DNA of 64,000 nt, taken from Brugia malayi. Lineage: Eukaryota > Nematoda > Chromadorea > Rhabditida > Onchocercidae. The position numbers and the translations under genes were made by a program. Shown here piece by piece: positions 12,497-23,210 of the stretch (its first letter is position 1; each line of letters opens with the position of its first letter). The DNA is taken from contig NW_025062476.1 in NCBI RefSeq assembly GCF_000002995.4, positions 3,529,001 through 3,593,000 on the forward strand, written 5' to 3'. Below the pieces are notes generated by a model. That model saw nothing but the letters and a program-made list of their open reading frames with translations, searched no databases and was not told where the DNA came from.

Positions 12497-15400
12497 GTAA
12501 GGTTGATTAAAAAATGAAGTAGAAAGTTTGAAATTCTCGAGAAGATTTTTCTTCTGTAATTGCTTAATTTTACAAATTCCAAAATATTATTTTTTTCAAT
12601 TTAATGCAATTTGATCGTTTAACGATCTAAAGAAGCGATTTTTCTCATTCATTTATTGTAATTATTGTATAAATGTAGTTTAAATATAGAAAAGGAATCT
12701 TCGAGGCTTTAAAATCAAAATTCCAAATTAGCTAAAAAAATAAATTTTAAACTAAAAATTTTATTGATTTGCTCAATTTTTTCAATCTATAAAAATATTT
12801 GCAAAATGTCTTCCAGTGCTAATTACATGGAGTGATGCGTTTATTTATTTATTTTTTTGAAATCAATTGTTAATTTGAGTAGATATCATTTCAAACTTCG
12901 CTAAAATTTTTTAAATTTTGAGCATTATGAAAATTTATCACATTGCTGAAAGTTATTTTATGACATTTTCGATTTTGTTTTCTTTCATTTCTAATTTTTT
13001 TTTTTAAATCTTCCTCAACAACACTTCATGGTTGTGCTAAAATTTCAGCGAATTAAATTTCTTTCCTTTTTTTTTTTTGTTAGAATTTTTTCTTTAAATA
13101 TAGAATAGTCTAACTTTTCTCCTGAAAAATTATTTATTAATTTTTTGAGTTTTTTTGTTTTATTTATGACAAAGATAATTTTTATTTACAAGAAAAGCAA
13201 TGGTATAATAACATTATAATAACATTTAACACTTACAATTATTTATTGCGCCATCCTATAATAATTTATTTGAAACTTTTATAGTGCGAACAAAAAAAGT
13301 AAAAAAGAAAAAGGAAGAAAAATTAGGTAATTCGAATGTAAAATGCAAACTTTTTTTTGTCAATTTTTTAATCAAATTTAAAAATGAAATCTAATTTATC
13401 TATCTCTTTTAAAATAATAAATAATAAAAAAGTAATAATGATTTTATCAAATTCATTTTTACTAAAATATTTATAATTTATCAGCTGTTCACGAACTTTA
13501 GTCAATCAAACATTTTCAATGATTGCTTTTGAACATTTTAAAATTCTCTTTTTTATTTTCTTCAAAACATTCTCAATTCTATAACTGTCTTCTTCTCTGC
13601 TATATTACTTTTATTTCTATCGTCTTTCTTTCTTTCCTTCTTCTTTTTTTTTTTCAACTGGAATATTTCATAGTTTTTAGCTTTTGATAAAACTTTAAAA
13701 TATTTGTCAGTTGGCTAAAAAGCTAAAAAGCTCTTAGTACAAAGTACAATTTTTATCTTTTTTTCAATTTCTCCATTAAATTTAAAAATAAGAAAAATGT
13801 TAACAAATAAATATAATGTAAATGTCCTTTTTGTTTTTCTCATAGGTTGAAAAATTTTCTCATAAAGTTCAAAAACTTTTTCAAACTTCCCAAGATTAGC
13901 TGTGTTATTCGTTTAGGTGCTTTCAACAACTTTACATTTCTTTTTTATCTTTTCATTTTGTTAAAAAAAAAAGTTTTTTTTTTTTTTTTTTTTAAATTAC
14001 ATTTAATAATTATTTTCAATAATTATGTTGCAAAATCATTTATCATTTTATTTAAATTTCCTCTGTACCAAAAACGTTTAATTCATACTTTTTTTTTTCA
14101 TGCAATTTTAACTATTGTTTTGTTTTTTGATAAATTTTCATGTGAAATTTCATATTTAGTAATATAATTTAAAATAACTATAAAAACCTTTCAGATTAGT
14201 TTAACCTTCAGATTACTGTAAAAATTTATTTATGAACTATGGTAAACTTAATGTTGATGGCTAATAAAAATATTTGAAAAAAAAATGCACAAATCATATC
14301 AATTTCCCTATGATACAGAAGAGAATAGCCAATTTTCTCAAATGAAATTATGTTTATTCCATTTTTTCCGAACTTTTTTTTTATTATAAATTTTTCAAAT
14401 TCTCAATTAAATTCCCACTTTTTATAAAGTTTTTTTTTTTTTTTTTAGAAAAAAAACCTATTATTGCCAATAATTTAATTTATACGAAAAATAAATCATA
14501 AAAATTTGGAAATATTTATTTTGATTCAAATTTGATTCATTCGCTATTCAATGGGAAAAAATTAGTTCAAATTTTAATTTTTAAAAAAAGAAAATTAAGT
14601 AATTTTAAACAGAATAATGTTATGTTAATAAATTTAGAGTAGTATAATAATTTTGAATAAAAAATTTAACGAACTATTTTACGATGTTTTTTTTTTTTTT
14701 GATTATTATTATTATTTCAGATAAAATTTTCAATTTCACTTGTTTGATTTCAAATTAATCCAACAATAGAAGTATATTTTGATTAGAATTTGAATATAAT
14801 AAAAATGCTAGCTTATTTCTTTCACCTGCAATTAATTATTATCATTTTTGAAATTTTTGTTAAGCATTCTTCCTTTTTTCTAGGCAAGCTTTCAACAAGC
14901 TAACAAGCTATTTCATTTCATACTTGCAACTTTTTAATTTTATCTTATCATCCATTATTATCACTAATCAGTTTCAGTTCTTTTCGAGTTCCGCTCATTG
15001 CAATTTTTTGCAGTATTTCTGTTTCCAATTGGTTGAAACAATTGTTTTTAAACAAAAATCAGTTCATCCATCTCATACTTCAGTCGATTACTTCTTGTTC
15101 CTCTCTCCCTCTCTCTCTGTCTCTCTCTATCCCATCTCTTTGATAATGTCAACTAAAATTGACCTACTATTCATTCCCTTTCACAAATTGAATCATTTAC
15201 TTTTCATTTTTTCTTGAATATTCAAGAAATTGAGCTAATAATTGAGCTAATATCTAATAAATGAGCTATTCTATTCGTATATTTGGAAGTTTAATCGTTT
15301 TTGCAACTAATTTTATGGCTTAGTATATTGGATATTACTGAATTGTTTGTTGTTTCAAATTCATTTTATTTTTTTTTTTTCTCAAATTTCATTTTATATC

Positions 15401-15766
15401 TAAAATATTATGCAAATATCTTCGAACTTTAATTTATAATATTACAATATTAGTAATTGTGTTCGCAAAAGATTCTACAATTAAGTTGCAATTATTAGTT
15501 ATACAAATTTTCATTCTTAAGTTTTTTTTTTTGTAACTTAAGTTTAATTTAGATTTCTTGTATTTTATTTTATTTTTTCTTTTTAATTCAAATATTAATG
15601 TGACAAATTTGTTATTGTTATTGTTATTGTTTTTGTTATTGTTACCAAGAAGTTATTGTTAATTCTTGCTGATTTGAATAAGGACTTATCAATCTAAATT
15701 CTAATAAACTCAGAAACTAACCAAAAATATCATCCAATAAGCAAAAAATTATTTCTAATAAATAAT
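12497..15766. other. AT-rich desert
   Basis: Only AT-rich sequence with long poly-T runs and a CT tract near 15104-15130. Open frames of about 100 codons at 13.85-14.17 kb and 14.92-15.22 kb are Phe/Leu/Ile/Ser-rich translations of T-rich DNA and are not accepted as genes. Confidence 0.6.
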
Positions 15767-15794
15767 GTGACGTGTTTTGCGTGACGTGTTTTGC
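15767..15794. promoter_or_regulatory. Tandem GTGACGTGTTTTGC element, possible promoter site
   Basis: The 14-mer GTGACGTGTTTTGC is repeated perfectly head to tail. Each copy holds a TGACGTG core of the kind bound by bZIP (CREB/ATF-like) factors. It lies about 190 bases upstream of the first exon of the WH2 gene, with a GA tract between them. A role in that gene's promoter is inference. Confidence 0.4.
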
Positions 15795-15890
15795 TTGTAC
15801 GTGAAATTTAGTATGTAATTCTACATTCTTCATAAATACAAAAGTTTTTGTGTGAAATGTTTCTCAACTGTACAAAATGTGAGACTAGAC

Positions 15891-15917
15891 GAGAGAGAGA
15901 GAGAGAGAGAGAGAGAA
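15891..15917. repeat. GA microsatellite upstream of the WH2 gene
   Basis: A (GA)n tract of about 27 bases followed by AAAGGGAG. GA tracts near promoters can bind GAGA-type factors, but no function is shown here. Confidence 0.8.
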
Positions 15918-15982
15918 AGGGAGAAAAAAAACGAAAAAAGTTAAAGAATTAAAAAAATTTTTAAATTATTTTGTTATTTCAG

Positions 15983-18900
15983 ATTGAAGATATCAGTGAA
16001 GAATTGTGAGGTCAAGGACAACAGCGTTTTGCAGTGATGTTCATTGAACGTCATCCGATTATAAAGGTTATAACTGATCTTTTTTTTTTTTTTGCTTCTT
16101 ATCAATAATATCAATTTTTATGATATGATAATTAACCGTTATTTTATTTTAGATATATACAGCTGGCTTTCTTTATTGCTTATTGTTTCATTCCATTGTA
16201 ACAATTTTATGGAACGATTTGATAATTCATACAGAATAATATTGATAATATTCTTCTCTCTTTATATCTAAAATAAATAAAAATTATTTAACGAAAAATT
16301 TAATTAAATATTTTTAATTTATTAAAAATTCATTTTACTAAACTGTTACTATTTATGTAGTCAATCAAATAAGTAAAATTTCATTTCTTTATGTTTTACC
16401 TTTTTTCTTTTTTTTTAAAAAAAAAAGATGTATATTGTCATATTTATTATTAAAATTTAAAAATAACAATGTTAAATTTATCGTCGAACATGCGGTAATT
16501 ATTCTTGCAACATTTTTCAATTAATACATTTTAAATAAGCTTAAATTTGAGATAATTATTTGTAATTCATTGTGATTCAAATGTTTTTTAATTCTACTAA
16601 ATTTAAAGTTAAATGTTTATATGTGGGAGAGAGAGAGAAAGAGAGAGGGAAAAAAAGAATGAAAAGGTTTATATATTTTATTTTCATAATAAAATATAAG
16701 GGAATTCTGATGAAACTAATTACGGATGTTAATTACTGTTTTTAAATTATCTTGAAAGAGTGTTATTCGGACTTGGAAGTGATATTTGATTTGATAAAGT
16801 GATTAAGTAATAATGAAATTAATGTTTAATCTATTTTTATTTCATTAATGTTTTTGGGTTGTAACTGCAAAATGGAAGGAGTAAGATGAAGGAAGTTTAA
16901 CTTAGTATTTATTTAAATATTTAATTTAGGATTTTAGCTTAGCTAATATTCATCAATAAATTAAAATTATTTGTGATTTGTTAATAGCTTATTTTAATTT
17001 ATTGATGAGAAATGGATATAGATTAGGTATTGATTGATTGCATCAACAGATCACTCTTATCTATTTATTATTTCACATTTTGTTGTATGTTTCGTTTATA
17101 TGCCTATTTCAGGAATTTGGTTATGCTTTTATGGATGCCATCAACGAACGATACGAACGGAATAGCTCGATAAAAAGTTGCTTGAAATAAACCATATTTT
17201 CTACCAAATACGATGTATCTTGCTCGACCGGTACAGATGGGCCAGCATAGTTTGGCTCGTAATACGTCAAAGTCGAGAGCGCCACCTCCTCCACCAGCAG
17301 CACCACCGCCACCTGAGCTACCGCAGAAGTTGAAGCCGAAATCGAAGCCAGCTCCTCAGTTGGTAACGGTGAAGCCTGTATTTGATCGAGACAAGCTTTT
17401 GGATGAAGTTCGTTGTGGTGTGCAACTGAGGCACACGCTTACCAACGACAAAAGCGCACCGACTGGCGTTGGACGTGTACGAAGTGGTGGTTATTCACCT
17501 CCACCTGATTCTGTCGCTTCCACTTCTACTTATAATAGTCGACCGGATGCTAAGAAACCTGTTTTTTATGGAAAAAATATCGAAAATACAGATGTACCGT
17601 TGGTACCACCAGCACCACCACCTCCAAAAGCACCTCCGGCTGTAGCTCTGCTAAAACTTGGCGGTAGTGCCAATTTTGACCGCGATAAGTTGCTCAACGA
17701 AATTCATGGCGGTGTACAACTACGCAAAACTGTAACCAATGACCGAAGTGCACCTATCGGTGTCGGAACTGTCCGTAATGATTTAAGTCGTGCAGCATCT
17801 CCCATTCCAGAAACAGCTATGTTATCAAACTCAGCAACACATCTGGATGTTACATCTGTTCCACCACCGCCTGTACCACCTCCACCGTCACCGGATTTCT
17901 TATCATCCCAAGTGCACCAAAACAAATTGAAACCAGTCACGAATCCGGCACTGCTAAAACTTGGCGGTAAGCAGCCGATAGACCGCGATGCACTGTTAGC
18001 ATCAATACGAGGTGGTGTTAAATTACGTAAAGTAGAAACCAACGATCGTAGTTCACCGTTTCCAGTCAGCCGCGACGTATCTCCAGATCATCATGCTCCA
18101 TTGGAACCTGCCGTGGCACCTCCGCCACCTCCGTTACTTGTACCACCACCACCTCCGATTCCATCCGCAGAACCCATCCGACGTTCACGATCTCCAAAAC
18201 CAGCATTGATGAAACTAGGCGGTAAAGTTACCGTGGATCGAGATGAGTTGTTACGTTCCATACGGCAAGGTGTAAAGTTAAGGAAAACGGTTACAAATGA
18301 CAAAAGTTCTGCGATAATCAATGACGATGATTCCGGCGTAAGGTCCCCAGGACGATCGTCACCTTCGACGTCAAATTATGAGGATGACGTTTACTGTAGC
18401 CAAAGCCTGAGCGATCTTTCCAGCATTGGTACCTCAAGGTTTAGCTCTCTTTCAAATATTCCTCCTGAAAAATCCAACGACTTATACTTTGCTTCACCAG
18501 TTGTTCCGGAAGCTAGTGGCAGACTAGGTGCCACATCAACCTCTCATAGCTCATCGTCTACAAAATCACCATTAAATCTATTACCATTGATCAATGTTAG
18601 TGTTGATGTCGTGAATTATGATGATGAAGATATTGTGGAATGCGAACCGGAAACGATAACACTGCAATTGCCGGAAAAGCGAAAAGCTGATGAATGCTAT
18701 TCATCACCGATACCAACTCGTAAACAGATTGAAGCTGAAATTCCAGCTGGTTCGGCCCGTGATCGAATCAAAATGTTTGGTGGTAGTGACCGAGAGGCAT
18801 CGCACAGTCCTGTACAAAGTTTAAATCGGTGCAGGAAATTAGATGGAGAAGTAGACAGTAATGAATTTGGTATTTCTCGGATGAGAAAACTTTTTGGTGA

Positions 18901-21900
18901 CACAACCGTAGAACAGCCAACCGTGTCTGCTTCTTCAACAAGACATACTGAAGAACATGAACAAGCGATGGCAACTGCAAATGAAAGTAGCATTCGAAAA
19001 ATGGTTCGTAAATTTTCCACCGATGATGACACCAACAAAGCTTCTCAACCTATTTGGTGCCAGAAAAAAGGGGAGAAAATGGTGGAAGAGGAGAAAAAAA
19101 TACCGCCGATAAAACAAAAAACTTCAAATACCAAAAGTTCTATGAGAAAGAAATCGGGTACGAAAGGATCAAAGTTACGACGAAAATCGTCTGTTAAAAA
19201 TGAACAACCAATAGCAACGTCCAAAAAAACCTATGCAGCACCGGCGAGAGCTGATGAAATCTTAGGAGATCAATCCTCTGAACCAGAAAAGGAAGCAGAA
19301 GGACGAAATAATCATTTAATACGGGCTGTGCCAAAAGTTGATATTTCTAAATTTAAGGAACGATTCGAGAATCCACCAGAAGCTCATTTAACATCCGAAG
19401 AAGCAGTCAAACCAGGCCGAATTAAGAAGCCACCATGGATTAAGGATGATGAATCACAGCCACCTCCATCATCTCTAGGTATTATTCGTAAAGCTGAAGA
19501 GCCCTGTCGATCTTCACGTAAAAAGGCTGTTGAATCGGATGAAATGAAGAATTCATCGAAGACAACAACGATCACAAAGCCAATTCATAAGCAGAATTCA
19601 TTGGATTATGAAGAATCTGCCGAATCTTTGCATATTTCAACGTCAACAAGAAATGGTTCAACTGGTACCTCTAAGAAGATTGCATCAGGTTTGAAAAAGA
19701 ACGATAAAATATCACCGCTAATTAAGTCTTCCAAGAAAGACATAATAAATGCATCGATAGTTGAAGAGGAAACGACAATACCAACACGAGAAGGTGTTGG
19801 ACCGTATCGTTACACCCGAAAAATTAGTACTACCGATAAAAAACCAGTAATGAAGAAAAATTCTATCAATTCAAAGGAAACATCAACATTTAACAGTGGA
19901 AATTTACTAAATTCGATACCAAAACCATTCGGAACTAATTTTTCCACTACCGGTCAAACAACTACCATTGGTGTAGATGATAAGAAAGATGAGTCAAAGG
20001 TAGCATCAAATAATCGACATTTTGTTTCGAAGAATAAAATTCAATCAAAAGCATCAGTAGATCGAGAACGTGACGAAGCGTTCGATGACAAAACGTCAAT
20101 AAATTCTCTCAATACTAAAACAACTTCGGTTAGCTTTTCTTTTTTTAATCTTTTGGGATATTATTTTTACAGGAAAGAAAAAATAAATGATATGAAATAA
20201 TAGGGATATTAAGTATTAGAATATATTTGTAGTACTAATTAATAGTAGTTTACAATTAATAATGTATTTTGTAATTAATGAAAAATTAATTAAATGATTG
20301 TTTAGCACCTATTTTCTTCTACATCTAATAATTGATTTCTTGTTCTTCAACTATAAATTCTTTGCTCTGTGTCTTTTACTTACTTTCTTTTTTTTTTTTT
20401 TTTAAGCCATCAACAATTTATTGTTTAATTAATTGCAGGCTAAAAGTCGAAGGATAAGTAAGTGAATGTGTTATATTTAAGATCCTTTTTTTGTTTTGAA
20501 AGTTTGTTTGTTTAGTTATTATTAAGAATTTTCTAATCTAGCTAATTCATTAAGTAATCTAGACAGATAACCTAATGAATTAGCATTATGCTAAACTTTC
20601 ATCCGATAATTCACTCCTGGCATATGATCAGCTTATTTCTATCGTTCCTAATAATTTTATTGCAAAATTAGAGAAACCAACATTTAATGATAATTAAAAA
20701 ATTTCAATATGAGCATGTTACTAATACAGTGTTGTGTTATATTACATTAATTAAAATTTATCAAAAAATAGCAAGCAGTATTACTTTTTAGCTACTAAAA
20801 ATTAGCATCATCTTATTTACTAACAAAAAATTTATCATACTTAATTACTTAAAATATCAGAAATAAAGTGGAAACTTTTTTAAAGAATACTAATGTTTTG
20901 TGTGGTTGTGATTAAAAAAAATGATTTTATCTTTTTTTTTTTTTCCTATCTTTTCTTTTCACGCAAATTGCATGAATTTTTTTTTCTTATTAATTCATTT
21001 TCTGCATTTTTCAATTCCGATTATTTAAGTATTGAATATACACATATATAATACTTAAATAAATAGATTTATTGACCAATTAGTAGCAAACATGAAGAAA
21101 GCAACATTGTTGCGTCGAATGTTTTAACATTAATTGTTCAAAAAAAAAAAGAAAAAAAAAATTTAAAATATTATATTAGTAAATTGAATTAAATTACAAT
21201 TTATTTGCTATAATTTCATAGAATGTCGTTTGCAGTTCTCTTCCTTCCTTTACTGATATGGGAATTTTTATTTTAAATTAACTAAATTCTTGTGTGATTG
21301 CTAGAAAATAAAATTTATTAGCAACAACAACAACAACAACAAAGAATTGATTTGCAGGAAAGAATTGATGGTATACATTATGCTAATATTGGTGTAGCTG
21401 TGACAAAGGTATATGCGGTACCAATTGACAATATCTCATGGAATCATTCAGATAATGGTCACCTTATGTCCACTCCTTCTCTCAACAATGGCAATAAATA
21501 TGGTAATTTGAAGCAAAATAATAATTATTACATATCTTCAACAACAACGAAGACGAAGTCTTGTAAATACCCTGATAATCTACGAAAGTATCAGTCATAC
21601 ACACAACAACAACAAAAACTTTCTCTACCACCGCGGGAATATAATGGAATGATCGGTCGTGCACATCGAGTGATTGTTGGAGTTAGTGGATCACACTCGA
21701 AGATGACAACAATATCAAAAAGCTTTCAACAACGGTCTTTTGATGATAATGTCCCAATTGCTTGTCAACAACAACAACAACAACAACAACAGCAGCAGCA
21801 GCAGCAGAAGCAGAAGCAGAAGCAGAAGCATGAGCAGCAACAAGACGAACATCATCTTTTTCATCAGAATTATCGCTTTCAAATTGATTTAGAAAATGAC

Positions 21901-21930
21901 CAAGAACCACTTCGTATCGTGCATAGGTGA
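15983..21930 (+). CDS. Multi-WH2 verprolin/WIP-like actin-binding protein
   Basis: Exons: 15983-16066 (leader), 17113-20128 (start ATG 17213, with an in-frame stop just upstream at 17183) and 21358-21930. The 20128/21358 junction is phase 0, giving about 1162 residues. Four WH2 modules lie at residues 57-83, 155-181, 256-282 and 341-366, each with DRDxLLxxI, a G-V-x-L-R-K/H-T/V motif and a TNDRSAP-type tail typical of verprolin/WIP. Polyproline stretches between them are potential profilin or SH3 ligands. WH2 motifs bind monomeric actin, so a cytosolic role in actin assembly is likely. The middle is disordered, Ser/Lys-rich, with related basic motifs (ARDRIKMFGG, ISRMRKLFGD, ISKFKERFENPPE). 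The last exon adds a Gln-rich tail. No typical WASP-binding tail is recognised. An alternative 44-nt intron (20129-20172) would end the protein with ERKNK at 20190. Transcripts could also extend past a weak donor at 21926. Confidence 0.83.
16037..17190 (+). other. 35-codon upstream ORF in the spliced WH2 leader
   Basis: If exons 15983-16066 and 17113 onward are joined (AAG/GAA, phase 0), the leader carries MFIERHPIIK from the first exon and EFGYAFMDAINERYERNSSI plus KSCLK from the second, stopping at 17190, 22 bases before the main ATG. The start overlaps a preceding stop as TGATG. A second ATG frame (17123-17173) overlaps it. Upstream ORFs of this kind usually reduce or regulate translation of the main frame. 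The composition is not AT-driven, so a functional small peptide is possible. Confidence 0.45.
16067..17112 (+). other. First intron of the WH2 gene
   Basis: The donor AAAG/GTTATA and the acceptor CCTATTTCAG bound an AT-rich intron of about 1.05 kb. It holds a GA-rich tract near 16625-16650 and nothing else notable. Confidence 0.6.
21766..21829 (+). repeat. CAA/CAG trinucleotide tract encoding poly-Gln
   Basis: A CAA run turns into CAG and then CAGAAG repeats inside the last exon of the WH2 gene. It encodes about 14 Gln followed by alternating Gln-Lys. A separate short CAA tract (21322-21341) sits just before the exon's acceptor. Such tracts vary in length between individuals. Confidence 0.85.
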
Positions 21931-23085
21931 CCAATAATTCATTTCATTTTAATTAGAATACACATTGATTCTTTTTTCTCTTTTTAATATTTTATCCTTG
22001 AAAATTAACAAAATATACGTCAATATGCTCATTTTAAACAATATGTGCGCATAATATTTTTTTTTTTTTGAAAAAAGTTACATTGATTGGTTCATTATGA
22101 AAAAGTTATAGATGATTTTAGCAATTTTAGTACTCTGTAATTTATTTATTTCATATTTAGTGAGTAACAATTTTTAACCAATTTGGATTCATTCAAATAA
22201 AGTTATATAGATATCTGTAAGTCTTTCATTTACAATAAGTTCAAGGTTCAGAGGTTTAGAAGTTAACGGTCAACCTGTTTTGATGTGTTCTTTTCTTTTT
22301 TTACATTACTTTGAAATATCACTTCTTTATTGTTGTATTTTTTACTATTTTCGAAATTTCTCGAATTACCACCGGTTTTGAACGACAATTTTTGTTGCAT
22401 GCTTTACAAATGACGCAGTTTTTCTTTTTTTATTACTGAACACATTATTATCAATTATTATATATTATTATTATTAATTATTATCGTCACTATTACTGTT
22501 AATTATTATTATTATCATTCATTATTCATTACTATCATTTTCTGACAAAGTTTTGTATTTTTCTTATTTGCTCATCAAAATTTGCCTATTATGCCTGTAT
22601 TGACCTTTATTTTTAGTATTGGTAGCTGTGCATATTTACATTTTATTCTGTTAATTTCTGCTTTTTTAATGTGTATTTGATTCGTTTATGCATGTGTAAT
22701 ATATCGTTGGATGAAACTAAAACTTTGCATAGTAATTAACTGAGCTTTCCTTTTTTTCTTAATGCTAAATTACAATTAGTGCTATGATAACACGACATGA
22801 TAAGATAAAATGAGCAAATGGGTAGAATGAAGTAAACAGTTTTAAACTGATATGATATGATATGATATAAGTCATTGAAGCAGTGATACTTTATCATATC
22901 AAGCAGTTGTATTCTATAATCGATAAGGAAAAGATACCCATTACAATTAGCTTCTGTAAATTTCCAAGATTTAATTAATACGACAATAAAATTGATTAGT
23001 AGCTTGATAAGATCGATAACAATCGATTGATAAGAAATGTGCATGTATGATAAAAGATAATGTATTAAATAAGGTTGATAATACG

Positions 23086-23210
23086 ATTCTTTAATAAACA
23101 GAAATGTTTTGCTTATTGTTTCGGGTATATTTGATAAGATTAAATGAACTGTCTGCATTCTTTACAATCTCTTCAATAAAGGGAAATATTTTGCCTATTG
23201 TTTCGGGTAT
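23086..23210. repeat. Two-copy direct repeat of about 43 bp
   Basis: Copies at 23086-23128 and 23167-23210 share TCTTTAATAAA/TCTTCAATAAA, then GAAATGTTTTGCTTATTG and TTTCGGGTAT with few differences. The period is about 81 bases. Function unknown. Confidence 0.75.

Noticed and set aside
13847..14167. 106-codon plus-strand open frame
   Set aside because: It is a Phe/Leu/Ile/Lys translation of poly-T-rich DNA that begins at TTG; there is no family feature or splice support.
14924..15217. 97-codon plus-strand open frame
   Set aside because: It crosses a CT microsatellite, begins at a non-ATG codon and has Ser/Phe/Leu composition expected from T-rich DNA.
17704..18321. Minus-strand frames antisense to the WH2 exon
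   Set aside because: They are shadows of the plus-strand coding sequence; Gly-rich parts are the complement of the polyproline codons.
22736..23158. 140-codon minus-strand open frame
   Set aside because: It spans TGATA and direct repeats, is Ile/Leu/Tyr-rich and lacks a domain signature; more likely repeat-derived.
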